Part shown: piece by piece, positions 41,592 to 49,914 of the stretch
How positions within the stretch are numbered: position 1 is the stretch's first letter
How the letters are laid out: each line of letters begins with the position of its first letter
Source of the DNA: Ectobacillus polymachus
GTDB lineage: Bacteria; Bacillota; Bacilli; Bacillales; Bacillaceae_G
Direction of reading: 5' to 3'
NCBI RefSeq assembly: GCF_048159605.1
Contig: NZ_JBLREB010000002.1
Span: forward strand, 310,001 to 374,000
DNA: 64,000 nucleotides
Translations under genes and position numbers: made by a program
The notes under the pieces: generated by a model
What the model was told of the DNA's origin: nothing
The model's input: only the letters and a program-made list of their open reading frames with translations
The model's database searches: none

Positions 41592-41816
41592 AACCAAATA
41601 TAACTTCCATCGATATTTGATGGGAGTTTTTTATAAATGTAAATTAAATCTAAATTATATAATAGAGAAGTTTCTTATTGAACTAACCTGTATCGTTAGC
41701 TTAAGTACATTTCTTCACAATCTCCATTTCTCTTGCTAATCGTTACTAAACAATCTGGCCCGATTGTTGAATAACACATAGATTTCCGGTTAGTTTTTGA
41801 GATATAAACGAAAAGA

Positions 41817-41849
41817 CAGTAAGGGCTGTATGATTCCTTACTGTCTGCT
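41817..41849 (-). terminator. Terminator of coiled-coil gene copy 2
   Basis: Stem AGACAGTAAGG / CCTTACTGTCT as in copy 1. Confidence 0.85.
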
Positions 41850-42099
41850 AAGGTCGTTCAATCTCTGTTTCTACTTTGTAGACTCTTTTGTTTAAAACTT
41901 CAGTTTTATCATCGATATGATCAACAATTTTCTCTGTGTATAATCCTAAACTATCGACAAGATGCTTTTGTAATTTTTCTTGCCCAACTTCCAGTCTGTT
42001 CTGTCCTTTTTTCAATTCATTTATGTCTACGCGCATTTCATTTATGTCTATGTGCATTTCTTTTAGTTCATTCAGAATTTGTTTTAAGATTTCTTCCAC
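41848..42099 (-). CDS. Small coiled-coil protein, copy 2
   Basis: 83 aa if it starts at the GTG (42099) that aligns with copy 1; GGGGGGAGA lies upstream. An ATG at 42141 would add 14 residues but lies beyond the ribosome binding site. A handful of residues differ from copy 1 (for example HIDINEM for HVDINEM, LQKHLVDS for LQKNLVDS). Coiled coil throughout. Confidence 0.68.
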   Translation of the reverse strand: MEEILKQILNELKEMHIDINEMRVDINELKKGQNRLEVGQEKLQKHLVDSLGLYTEKIVDHIDDKTEVLNKRVYKVETEIERP

Positions 42100-42307
42100 A
42101 AATTTCTCCCCCCGTCTTCTTGATCTCATTATATCATCCATTAATTCTTCGGGGAATGCGGCGAATTGTGACTTTTAAATATTTCCTTTTTTAAAATAAA
42201 TAGTAAAACAGGAACTGGAGTAGTTGATGATATGGATACCAAAAGGTTTTAAATTATTCCTTTAACCTAATAACAGAGAGACTAAATATTAGTCTCCTAA
42301 TTATTTT

Positions 42308-42574
42308 CTATGTTTCTCTATTCCAACGTTCAAGCTTATGAATATTTCTAGTGAAAAGTGTAGCGATAAACTTGGGCATACCAAATTCCACGATCTGTTG
42401 TTTCACTCTAGCTTTCATTTCATCGACCGTAATATTAGGTAAAGTGAATTCACCGTTCATGTAGCAATGACTACAGTATTTTTCACTTTTTGTTCCATTT
42501 TTTTCTGTCCCACCGCCAAGCTCATCTTTTGCTAATGGCATTCCGCAGCTTTGACAATTCTTATATTTTTTCAT
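42308..42574 (-). CDS. Zinc-ribbon domain protein
   Basis: 88 aa. NCQSCGMPL and YCSHCYMNGEF supply four cysteines of a zinc ribbon; ITVDEMKARVKQQIVEFGMPK and a basic tail follow. This is the 'putative zinc ribbon' family often seen beside GyrI- or AraC-type regulators. AAAGGAAT precedes the ATG. Function unknown. Confidence 0.8.
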   Translation of the reverse strand: MKKYKNCQSCGMPLAKDELGGGTEKNGTKSEKYCSHCYMNGEFTLPNITVDEMKARVKQQIVEFGMPKFIATLFTRNIHKLERWNRET

Positions 42575-42831
42575 TTTTAACTATTCCTTTCACGTGTGCC
42601 ATCAACCATTACAATTTATTTTATAGGTGGATGGATTAGATTTTTCAAACGTCTCTACCCCTCTTAGAAAATTATACTTTGAATAGATTCAAAAATGAAA
42701 GGGGTACTATAATTAACAAATTAGATTTCAATATTCCGCGATTTGAGCAATCGCTTTATTCTAGAATATGGCTCGATAATAAAAAGACACGCCTTTTTAT
42801 ATGCGCACCTCGATTTTGATTAAAGATTAAT

Positions 42832-43128
42832 TTAAATAGCTTTCAATTTAGTAGCTGGATTCTTGGAAATGAACCCTTCATCATATGCCCATTTAAATAG
42901 TGATCGAATACAACGAACTCGATGCCCTAGACTAGACGCCTTTAAATGTTCACCAGCCTCAATTACATAGCTTTTGAGTTTCTCTGCGGAAAATTCACCC
43001 ATATCTATATCACCAAAGAATCTTAATAATAAATTGTATTGAAAGCAATAGGTTTTCAATGTTAGAGCTGAATATCCCTCAATCTTCTTATCAAGTTGAT
43101 ACTTCTCCCGAGCTTCAGATAATAACAT
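42832..43128 (-). pseudogene. N-terminal fragment of a tyrosine recombinase/integrase
   Basis: 98 aa: LDKKIEGYSALTLKTYCFQYNLLLRFF and SSLGHRVRCIRSLFKWAYDEGFISKNPATKLKAI is a complete SAM-like core-binding domain, but the catalytic domain with the Arg-His-Arg-Tyr residues is absent after the stop at 42832. Likely the remainder of a lost mobile element. Confidence 0.75.
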
Positions 43129-43272
43129 TGGACTTCACTCTCCCAGGTTATGAACCAATTAATCTTGATTTTAATCATGCACAAATAGAATCAATTTCAT
43201 ACTAAAGATATTCAACAATCTAAGAGAATTATTTTCTAGATAGTCTTTATAACCCTTGGAGGGAAGTAATAA

Positions 43273-43310
43273 AGACGCTTTTCGTATTTTGGAAAAGCGC
43301 CCGATTGTTG
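43273..43310 (-). repeat. Hairpin with CCCGATTGTTGAA tail
   Basis: GACGCTTTTC / GAAAAGCGCC stem followed by CGATTGTTGAA; the same tail as at 40177 and 41759. Confidence 0.55.
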
Positions 43311-43389
43311 AAAATCAAGGTATTGCCAAAATTTGATTACTATATTTAATTTGTGATACGGTTCACCGTATTGTAACTAAATGAGGTTT

Positions 43390-43492
43390 TTACATACTTA
43401 TTTTATTAATACCATACATAGCATTATCAACAGAAGTGTACTTACTTAAATAGTTTTCTGCTAACTCTGCAGCCTTGTCGATGCAAAAATAT
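43390..43492 (-). pseudogene. Short gene fragment of unknown origin
   Basis: On the minus strand the frame reads CIDKAAELAENYLSKYTSVD then NAMYGINKISM and a stop. No start or ribosome binding site. The rest of 43129-43564 contains no gene; TATAAT at 43500-43505 is a likely -10 box for the MFS gene. Confidence 0.3.
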
Positions 43493-43564
43493 TTTATGGT
43501 ATAATGTTTAAGTTGTGTATCTACTATGTGACACATTTGTATTCATCTAAGAAAAGAGGTATTT

Positions 43565-44755
43565 ATGTACCCAACAAAATTATCCAAGCAACATTGGTTG
43601 CTCATCTTTACACTTACTTTATTAACATTTGTTCTCGGGACAAGCGAGTTTGTTATTGTCGGTATCTTAACCGATATTTCCTCAGGCCTTCATATGACAA
43701 ATACAAAAGCAGGCACACTCGTTTCTGCGTTTGCGATTACGTTTGCCATCGCCACACCACTAATAATGTCAGCAACAAGTCATTTTCCAAAGCGTAAATG
43801 GATGTTGTTTTTGATAGGATCTTTCACCGTCCTGAATGCTTTGTGCGTAATTTCGACGAGCTACATCATGATCCTTTCACTTCGGATTATGACAGCGATA
43901 GTATCAGGAGTATTAATCTCTCTAGCCATGATTGTTGCAAGTGAAACCATGCCGGTCGAAAAACGCGGACTTGCTATATCATTTGTTTTCGGTGGTTTCA
44001 CATTAGCAAATGTCGTTGGAGTGCCAATTGGTACTGTCATCTCTGAATGGTACGGCTGGAATGCCACTTTCATGTTAACTACTTTTCTAGGTGGATTGGC
44101 GTTTTTGGCATCCTTTTTCGTCTTGCCTAATAAGCTCAGCCAAATGCGCAGTTCGATACGGGATCAGTTTTCTTTATTGACCAAGCCTCGAATTTTGATG
44201 GCTTTTTTCATTCCTGCTCTCGGATTTGGTGCAACTTATGCCGTCTTTACGTATCTTGTTCCTATCTTGAAGGGTATGGGAGCACCAAATCATGCAATTA
44301 GTTTAATCTTATTTGGTTACGGATTTATTTCGATTTTCAGCAACATCCTCGCCGGTAAAATTGCTAGCCACAATGCAATTGGTCGCCTTCGGTTTGTTTT
44401 TCTCGTGCAGGCAGTTGTTCTGACAAGTTTATTTTGGACTACAAATCATTTTATTTTAGGACTTGTAAACATTGGCTTGATGTCGTTAATGGCCATCCTC
44501 TTAACAACATCTACTCAGCTTTATTTAATAGACCTTGCCGGAATTTATCAGCCGAAAGCAACAGGACTCGCTGCTTCACTTATGCCAGTGGCAAGCAACG
44601 TAGGTATCGCTTTTGGTTCTGCATTAGGCGGATTTGTATACCATCAAGGGAATTTAATGAATGTAACATGGGTCGGTGGGATAGTTGCAGTCTGTGCAAG
44701 TCTGCTAACTTTCTTTAGTCATCTTTTAGACCAAAAACAAAAGAAATCAGCATAA
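43565..44755 (+). CDS. MFS efflux transporter (AraJ/YdhP-like, DHA1)
   Basis: 396 aa, 12 membrane segments. FVLGTSEFVIVGILTDISSGLHMTNTKAGTLVSAFAITFAIATPL is the hallmark of the arabinose-efflux/YdhP subgroup; RGLAISFVFGGFTLANVVGVPIGTVI is the motif C region of drug/proton antiporters. The substrate is not readable. AAGAAAAGAGG precedes the ATG. Followed by a perfect terminator at 44904. Confidence 0.88.
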   Translation: MYPTKLSKQHWLLIFTLTLLTFVLGTSEFVIVGILTDISSGLHMTNTKAGTLVSAFAITFAIATPLIMSATSHFPKRKWMLFLIGSFTVLNALCVISTSYIMILSLRIMTAIVSGVLISLAMIVASETMPVEKRGLAISFVFGGFTLANVVGVPIGTVISEWYGWNATFMLTTFLGGLAFLASFFVLPNKLSQMRSSIRDQFSLLTKPRILMAFFIPALGFGATYAVFTYLVPILKGMGAPNHAISLILFGYGFISIFSNILAGKIASHNAIGRLRFVFLVQAVVLTSLFWTTNHFILGLVNIGLMSLMAILLTTSTQLYLIDLAGIYQPKATGLAASLMPVASNVGIAFGSALGGFVYHQGNLMNVTWVGGIVAVCASLLTFFSHLLDQKQKKSA

Positions 44756-44903
44756 AAGGGAAGCAACAAACGCTTTGCATAATTCCTATGGTCTAGTTGA
44801 ATCATATAATATTATCAAATCTACCCCTGATATCGGAGAAAAAATCAGAAATTGCTAGAGATGATAAAACAATTGAGATAAAGTAAACAGAATATCCCGA
44901 ACT

Positions 44904-44932
44904 ATAAAGAGCATCTTATTGATGCTCTTTAT
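44904..44932 (+). terminator. Terminator after MFS gene
   Basis: Perfect stem ATAAAGAGCATC / GATGCTCTTTAT with a 5-base loop. Confidence 0.85.
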
Positions 44933-45154
44933 TAATTCCTCTTCCTATGTTGCCACAAATAATCAATTTTGTTTGAGATCCTTATTCCATTAAATGGCCC
45001 ATTAGTGGAGTAACATACTGGAGTTTTACAACATCGGCAAGAACATAAAAAGAAAAATTCTGGTTAAATTAATACAGGATTTTTTATCAAACTTTATGTT
45101 AAATCTACAACTGAAGGACTATTCTTAACATCGTGTTGCATCATGAATAAAACA
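44933..45154. other. Intergenic region before SRPBCC gene
   Basis: No gene seen. Contains a small inverted repeat CCATTAAATGG-CCATTAGTGG (44989-45010). Confidence 0.35.
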
Positions 45155-45220
45155 AAACCAAAAGGTTTCATATTTCTTGACTTTGTCTTAGATGATAAAT
45201 AAAATGAAACCAAAAGGTTT
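45155..45220 (+). promoter_or_regulatory. Two AAACCAAAAGGTTT operators of the SRPBCC-ArsR operon
   Basis: The perfect palindrome AAACCAAAAGGTTT occurs at 45155-45168 and 45207-45220, 52 bp apart (about five helical turns), just before the operon that ends with an ArsR-type repressor. TTGACT (45178-45183) lies between them. This is a strong candidate for autorepression. Confidence 0.78.
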
Positions 45221-45247
45221 TGTATTTTCAAGGAGGCAGGTTAACGC

Positions 45248-45658
45248 ATGGAAGACATTAAGAAAATTGTTATTTTTGAAGCACCAATTCAAAAGGTATG
45301 GGAAACCGTATCTACTGCGGAAGGGATTGCGTCATGGTTTATGCCCAATGATTTTCAATTGGAATTAGGACATGAGTTTCATTTGCAATCACCTTTTGGC
45401 CCATCTCCATGTAAAGTAACAGAAATCGATCCTCCAAATCGACTTTCGTTTTCATGGGATACAGAAGGATGGTTTGTTTCGTTTGAGCTAAAAGATTTAG
45501 GTGACAAAACAGAATTTACACTCATTCATGGCGGCTGGAACCGACCTGAAGATATTATTGTGAAGGCAAACCAAAAGACTGCCATTATCCGTGAAAATAT
45601 GTCTAACGGTTGGTCTGCGATGGTTAATAACCGACTTCGAAAGGTTGTTGAAGGGTAA
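45248..45658 (+). CDS. SRPBCC (AHSA1-like) domain protein
   Basis: 136 aa. DIKKIVIFEAPIQKVWETVSTAEGIASWFMPNDFQLELGHEF, FSWDTEGWFVSFELKDLGDKTEFTLIHGGW is the Activator of Hsp90 ATPase homologue 1-like START fold, which holds a hydrophobic ligand. AGGAGGCAGG precedes the ATG. In Bacilli such genes are commonly paired with an ArsR regulator, as here. Confidence 0.88.
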   Translation: MEDIKKIVIFEAPIQKVWETVSTAEGIASWFMPNDFQLELGHEFHLQSPFGPSPCKVTEIDPPNRLSFSWDTEGWFVSFELKDLGDKTEFTLIHGGWNRPEDIIVKANQKTAIIRENMSNGWSAMVNNRLRKVVEG

Positions 45659-46024
45659 GTGTCCTCATCCGCACAAAAGTATGATGTATTTCAAGCGATT
45701 GCAGACCCAACTCGGAGAAAAGTACTACAATTACTTGCTGAAAAAGAATTACCGATTTCAGAAATTACATCCCATTTTTCCATGAGTCGTACAGCTATTG
45801 CAAAACATCTTCATATTCTTTCAGAAGCAGAATTAGTTAGCGGCCGAAAGGTAGGAAGAGAAAAACGATATCGGCTTATGCCACAACCTTTAACAGAATT
45901 AAAACAATGGCTTGCCTATTACGAACAATTTTGGGATAACAAACTCTCCATCCTTAAACATGTGGTTGAAAATCATGGAGAAGATGAAGAACTGGATATA
46001 AGACCAAATGATAACAAGACGTGA
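45659..46024 (+). CDS. ArsR-family transcriptional regulator
   Basis: 121 aa, GTG start directly after the SRPBCC stop (no gap). DVFQAIADPTRRKVLQLLAEKELPISEITSHFSMSRTAIAKHLHILSEAELVSGRKVGREKRYRL is a complete winged helix. No metal-binding cysteines, so it is not a metal sensor; the partner SRPBCC protein may bind the inducer. Operators at 45155 and 45207. A strong terminator follows. Confidence 0.92.
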   Translation: MSSSAQKYDVFQAIADPTRRKVLQLLAEKELPISEITSHFSMSRTAIAKHLHILSEAELVSGRKVGREKRYRLMPQPLTELKQWLAYYEQFWDNKLSILKHVVENHGEDEELDIRPNDNKT

Positions 46025-46025
46025 A

Positions 46026-46055
46026 AACAGCCTGTCCTAGATTGGACAGGCTGTT
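46026..46055 (+). terminator. Terminator of SRPBCC-ArsR operon
   Basis: Stem AAACAGCCTGTCC / GGACAGGCTGTTT. Confidence 0.9.
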
Positions 46056-46072
46056 TCCCGTTAGAAGATAGA

Positions 46073-46128
46073 TTTATTATCGAAATCAGCAAGTTTATTA
46101 TCGAAACGAACACATTTATTATCGAAAA
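46073..46128 (+). repeat. Tract B of 21-bp periodic TTATTATCGAAA repeats
   Basis: Three cores TTATTATCGAAA start at 46074, 46095 and 46116, exactly 21 bp apart, with 9-bp variable spacers. The last five bases CGAAA and the leading TTA are shared with tracts A and D. It lies 18 bp after the ArsR terminator and upstream of the 3' end of the convergent permease gene. Confidence 0.88.
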
Positions 46129-46152
46129 CTAATAAGTACCCTCCCCAGTATG

Positions 46153-47493
46153 TCACTTTTTAACTCGATACAAGATGAATAATACAGCAAACCATAAAGG
46201 GGTCAATAGTAGCGGTGTACGAGTTGCATCAGAAAATAACATGATGATTAAAATACAAGCAAATAGCGCGAGTACAACATAATTAATAAATGGTGTGAAA
46301 GGTGCTTTAAAAGTCGATTTTTTGTGTAAATCTGGACGTGATTTTTTATATCGTATATGAGAAATTAAAATAATACTCCAAACCCAAATAAAACAAATGG
46401 CACTAATGGTCGTTACAATGCCAAAAGCCTGTTCGGGAATCAGTTTGCTCAAGAGTGCTCCGATAGAAAGAACAATCGCGGATAGGATCAAAGCATTACT
46501 AGGTACATAATTTTTATTTAATTTTGCAAGTCTCGCTTTCTTCTCACTATGAACACTTAAGTTATATAAAATTCTGCTTGTTGAGAACAAGCCGCTATTA
46601 CATGCGGATGCTGCTGATGTTAAAACAACAAAATTAATGATTCCTGCTGCTACTGGAATTCCGACTAAGCTAAACACCTGTACAAACGGACTCTTAGATG
46701 CGCTTAATTGAACCCACGGATTAATACATAAAATGATGATAAGAGCTCCTACATAGAAAAACAGAATGCGAAGCGGAATTTTATTAATTGCAGATGGAAT
46801 ATTTTTTTGTGGATCAGATGTTTCTGCAGCAGAGACACCTACTAACTCCACGCCAACAAATGCAAATACGACCATCTGAAATGAAAGAAGAAAGCCGGAT
46901 AGCCCATGTGGGAAAAATCCACCATATGCCCACAGATTTGTTACCGTAACAGCGCCCGTATCTGTTTTGAATCCGATCACTAAGAGAACAATTCCGATAA
47001 TGATTAAAGCAAGAATGGTGATTACCTTAATGAGGGCAAACCAAAACTCTAACTCTCCAAACAGTTTAACGGTCAGTAAATTCAGCCCTAATAATAGAAC
47101 TAAACAGACGATTGCTGGTACCCATTGAGGAATACGGAACCAATACTGGACATAGACACCAACCGCTATCAGATCAGCCATCGCTGTCATAATCCAACAA
47201 AACCAATACGTCCATCCAGTCACAAAACCAGCCCAAGGTCCAATATAATCTACCGCAAAGTCCGTAAAGGATTGATACCCCGCATTTGATAGAAGCAATT
47301 CTCCTAACGCTCTCATAACAAAAAACAATGCAATCCCGACGATTAAATAAGCAAAGACAATAGAGGGGCCTGCTAATTGTATCGCCTTGCCGGAACCTAA
47401 AAACAACCCAGTTCCAATCGTACCGCCAATCGCAATTAATTGTACGTGTCGATTCTTTAAATCCCTCTTTAACGCTGGCTGTGCCACTTTCAT
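46153..47493 (-). CDS. Amino acid permease, CycA-like (D-Ala/D-Ser/Gly)
   Basis: 446 aa, 12 membrane segments. RDLKNRHVQLIAIGGTIGTGLFLGSGKAIQLAGPSIVFAYLI is the APC amino acid transporter start; PSAINKIPLRILFFYVGAL and SACNSGLFSTSRILY are typical of CycA/GabP types. It lies behind a glycine riboswitch, so glycine (perhaps also D-alanine and D-serine) is a likely substrate. GGAGGAATGAAAGTG contains the ribosome binding site and start. Confidence 0.85.
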   Translation of the reverse strand: MKVAQPALKRDLKNRHVQLIAIGGTIGTGLFLGSGKAIQLAGPSIVFAYLIVGIALFFVMRALGELLLSNAGYQSFTDFAVDYIGPWAGFVTGWTYWFCWIMTAMADLIAVGVYVQYWFRIPQWVPAIVCLVLLLGLNLLTVKLFGELEFWFALIKVITILALIIIGIVLLVIGFKTDTGAVTVTNLWAYGGFFPHGLSGFLLSFQMVVFAFVGVELVGVSAAETSDPQKNIPSAINKIPLRILFFYVGALIIILCINPWVQLSASKSPFVQVFSLVGIPVAAGIINFVVLTSAASACNSGLFSTSRILYNLSVHSEKKARLAKLNKNYVPSNALILSAIVLSIGALLSKLIPEQAFGIVTTISAICFIWVWSIILISHIRYKKSRPDLHKKSTFKAPFTPFINYVVLALFACILIIMLFSDATRTPLLLTPLWFAVLFILYRVKK

Positions 47494-47529
47494 TCCTCCA
47501 AATGATTTAGTAGTTTTAAAAATAGATAT

Positions 47530-47682
47530 AAAAAAAAGAGATTGGAGTCCTCCAATCTCATGACGTCAGAATAACAACAATAGCAAATAACATTGTCGTC
47601 CTTCTGTCCTTTTGCCTGAGATTATGAACCCTTCGGCGTCGCAACGATTTGCGATCTCTCCAGAAACTGCTCCTGTTATAGT
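47530..47682 (-). promoter_or_regulatory. Glycine riboswitch with terminator platform
   Basis: On the minus strand the leader contains CTGGAGAGATCGC, GACGCCGAAGGG, AATCTCAGGCAAAAGGACAG, the conserved elements of a glycine aptamer, at about 47597-47675. A terminator (GAGATTGGAG / CTCCAATCTC then eight U, 47530-47559) follows before the permease gene. Only one full aptamer is seen. Read-through or termination would depend on glycine. Confidence 0.9.
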
Positions 47683-47859
47683 TTTATCCATAACAATCAT
47701 AGCTACTTATTTGATTATAAAAAATTATTGTATGATAATTTAGAATTTTACCAGTGTTAAGGGAATCAGTCAAGGTCTCGATATGCAAGATTGGTATAGA
47801 AGTAGAATGGAATGTACAGTAAAATATAGGAAAAGTGTGAATTTTAAGGGGGAATCTAT

Positions 47860-48366
47860 ATGCCAAATTCGTTGGATCGACCTATGATCGAGATTGAAAA
47901 AACAAGAAGTGAATGGATTTGGGATATCATTGGCTTTTTATTTTTCATCGGATCGATCATCTTTTTACTATCGGTTTGGAATACACTCCCGGATAAAGTA
48001 CCTACCCATTTTAATACTGCTGGAGAAGTAGATCACATGGGTTCAAAATGGCAGCTTCTCATCTTACCTGGTATTGGGCTTGGGATCACCCTTTTTATGA
48101 AATTTGTTGAAAAACATCCAGAAATACATAATTACCCTGCACGATTGAACGAATCGAATGCGGAGCAGTTTTATTTAGCAAGTCGAAAAATTGTGAACCA
48201 GTTAAAAAATATGATTTTAATTATTTTTACGCTCATCTTATTTGAATCGGTGTCCATTGCTTTAGGCTGGGGTGGCGGTTTTGGGGAATGGTTTTTACCG
48301 ATAACGCTAGTTGGTATGGGTATTCCTATTGTACTTGGAATTATTAAGCAAAATAAGATTGAATAA
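47860..48366 (+). CDS. DUF1648-domain membrane protein
   Basis: 168 aa, four membrane segments. WNTLPDKVPTHFNTAGEVDHMGSKWQLLILPGIGLGI is the DUF1648 motif, as in SdpI-like immunity proteins, though the full SdpI region is not obvious. AAGGGGGA precedes the ATG. A 14-bp gap leads to the ASCH gene. Confidence 0.8.
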   Translation: MPNSLDRPMIEIEKTRSEWIWDIIGFLFFIGSIIFLLSVWNTLPDKVPTHFNTAGEVDHMGSKWQLLILPGIGLGITLFMKFVEKHPEIHNYPARLNESNAEQFYLASRKIVNQLKNMILIIFTLILFESVSIALGWGGGFGEWFLPITLVGMGIPIVLGIIKQNKIE

Positions 48367-48380
48367 TGGAGGGATATACA

Positions 48381-48833
48381 ATGAATGAAGCAGCCGAGGC
48401 ATACTGGAATGAATATTGGAAAGACCAAGAAAAGCCTAAATCCGTTAGTGCGTGGCAATTCGGATCTGAACCAGATTATTTAGCCAGGTTAGTGATAGAT
48501 GGGATCAAAACAGCAACGTGTTCAGGTTATATTTTTTACGAGATGGAAAATGAACCATTGCCGAGCGTAGAGGATTATTCCATTATTTTAAACAGTTACG
48601 ATCAGCCAGTAGCCATCATCAAAACGGTAGAAGTTACGTTAACACCGATGAACGAAGTGCCGGAAGAGTTTGCGATTGCCGAAGGAGAAGGGGACCGGAC
48701 GTACAAATATTGGTGGGAAGCTCATGAAACATTTTTTAGGGATGCGTTAAGCACAATCGGACGTGAATTTTCAGAGGATATGCTGCTTGTTTGTGAACGG
48801 TTTAAAGTTGTGGATGTGAAAGATCGCGGTTGA
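48381..48833 (+). CDS. ASCH-domain protein
   Basis: 150 aa from ATG 48381 (GGAGGG upstream). PKSVSAWQFGSEPDYLARLVIDGIKTATCSGY, DQPVAIIKTVEVTLTPMNEVPEEFAIAEGEGDRTYKYWWEAHETFF is the ASCH fold found in RNA-binding and nucleic-acid modifying proteins. Cytoplasmic, function not established. Its stop overlaps the open frame that leads through repeat tract C into the kinase gene. Confidence 0.88.
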   Translation: MNEAAEAYWNEYWKDQEKPKSVSAWQFGSEPDYLARLVIDGIKTATCSGYIFYEMENEPLPSVEDYSIILNSYDQPVAIIKTVEVTLTPMNEVPEEFAIAEGEGDRTYKYWWEAHETFFRDALSTIGREFSEDMLLVCERFKVVDVKDRG

Positions 48834-48907
48834 AACATCTGGGGTGGAGTCACAAAACCCGGGCGCAATGCCAATTTAAAGAGGGCGACATTACGCCTGA
48901 ACTGCCA

Positions 48908-49024
48908 TTCGTCGATAAAGTTGTGATTTTCGTTGATAAACTATCCATTTTCGTTGATAAACTATCCATTTTCGTCGATAAACTGGTAAAATTCGTCGAT
49001 AAAGTTGTAATTTTCGTCGATAAA
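48908..49024 (-). repeat. Tract C of 21-bp periodic repeats (core TTTATCGACGAA on minus strand)
   Basis: Six cores (plus strand TTCGTCGATAAA or TTCGTTGATAAA) start at 48908, 48929, 48950, 48971, 48992 and 49013, all exactly 21 bp apart. Read on the minus strand, the core plus spacer AATGGATAG resembles TTTAACGGCGAA plus AATGGGAAG of tract A. It lies between the ASCH stop and the kinase start and keeps both strands open. Confidence 0.9.
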
Positions 49025-49057
49025 CCATCGAATGAAGTATATGAAAGTGGTGATATT

Positions 49058-49666
49058 GTGAATTTCAAAACGAAAAAAGGTGAATTAAATAATTTTGAAC
49101 AATTGGTTAGGTCAATTAATTCTATTCCCAAAAAACAATCAACCTTGTTAATTGGAATAGATGGTTGTGGAGGTTCAGGAAAAAGCACATTTGCAAATAA
49201 ATTAAAGGATGAATGTTCCAATGTAACTGTTGTACATATGGATGATTTTTATTTACCATCCTCACAACTTATAAAAACACATCCAGAGAAAAAGCCTATT
49301 GGTGCTGATTTTGATTGGACGCGTGTATTAAATCAGGTTCTTGAACCTATCAGTCAAAACAAAGAGGGATGTTATCAGCGATATGATTGGGAGACAGATG
49401 ATTTAGCAGAATGGCATACTGTTCCCGTTGGAGGAACTGTCATAATAGAAGGTGTCTTTTCTATTCGCGAGGAATTATCAAATAAATACGATTTTACAAT
49501 ATGGGTTGATTGTCCACGAGAAACAAGGCTTTCACGAGGGCTTGAAAGAGACGGAGAAGAGGCTCGTGATATGTGGGAAAATAATTGGATGATTTCTGAA
49601 GACATTTATGTTGAAGAACATAAACCTTTTGAAAGAGCAGACCTCATTGTTAATGGAACTAGATAA
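49058..49666 (+). CDS. Uridine-kinase-like P-loop protein
   Basis: 202 aa from the GTG at 49058 (AGTGGTGA upstream). The open frame runs back to 48830 only because tract C has no stops. Walker A GIDGCGGSGKSTFANKL, then VVHMDDFYLPSSQ and WVDCPRETRLSRGLERDGEEARDMW match the uridine kinase/phosphoribulokinase family. Cytoplasmic; substrate could be a nucleoside or other small hydroxyl compound. Confidence 0.8.
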   Translation: MNFKTKKGELNNFEQLVRSINSIPKKQSTLLIGIDGCGGSGKSTFANKLKDECSNVTVVHMDDFYLPSSQLIKTHPEKKPIGADFDWTRVLNQVLEPISQNKEGCYQRYDWETDDLAEWHTVPVGGTVIIEGVFSIREELSNKYDFTIWVDCPRETRLSRGLERDGEEARDMWENNWMISEDIYVEEHKPFERADLIVNGTR

Positions 49667-49760
49667 ATATTGTTTAGCCTAACGAGTATCCTTTCTTGAA
49701 TAAGTATCCATTTCCTTATGTCTATTAAAATGCCAAAAATCCCTGCTTTTTTATCAAAAC

Positions 49761-49905
49761 TGATATGCTCCCCATTAGGTAGACAGATAAAAAAATAAAA
49801 TCTGTTTATTTAATGGGGAGTATTTTTATGGCTAAAAGGAAATATTCAAATTATGAAAAAATAGCAATTCTACAACTCTATCATGAGGGAAACCATTCAT
49901 TAAAA
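49761..49905 (+). mobile_element. Left IS-end remnant (copy 1)
   Basis: TGATATGCTCCCCATTAGG begins a stretch almost identical to 62602-62738. It includes an inverted pair CTCCCCATTA / TAATGGGGAG and an ATG (49828) followed by MAKRKYSNYEKIAILQLYHE, the start of an IS3-type OrfA. The frame stops at 49918-49920 inside the 3' end of the convergent ureohydrolase gene. The rest of the element is missing. Confidence 0.72.
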
Positions 49906-49914
49906 CGAGAAATA

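Larger units (their letters stand above)
41750..42178 (-). repeat. Duplicated ~430-bp unit, copy 2 (coiled-coil gene)
   Basis: Matches 37757-38185 with scattered substitutions and small indels in the 5' flank. Same orientation. It includes the terminator at 41817-41849. Confidence 0.88.

Noticed and set aside
43504..43797. 97-codon frame overlapping the MFS gene start
   Set aside because: Out of frame with the clear MFS protein and without its own ribosome binding site.
48850..49221. 123-codon minus-strand frame with repeated TLSTK units
   Set aside because: Produced by repeat tract C and the antisense of the kinase start.
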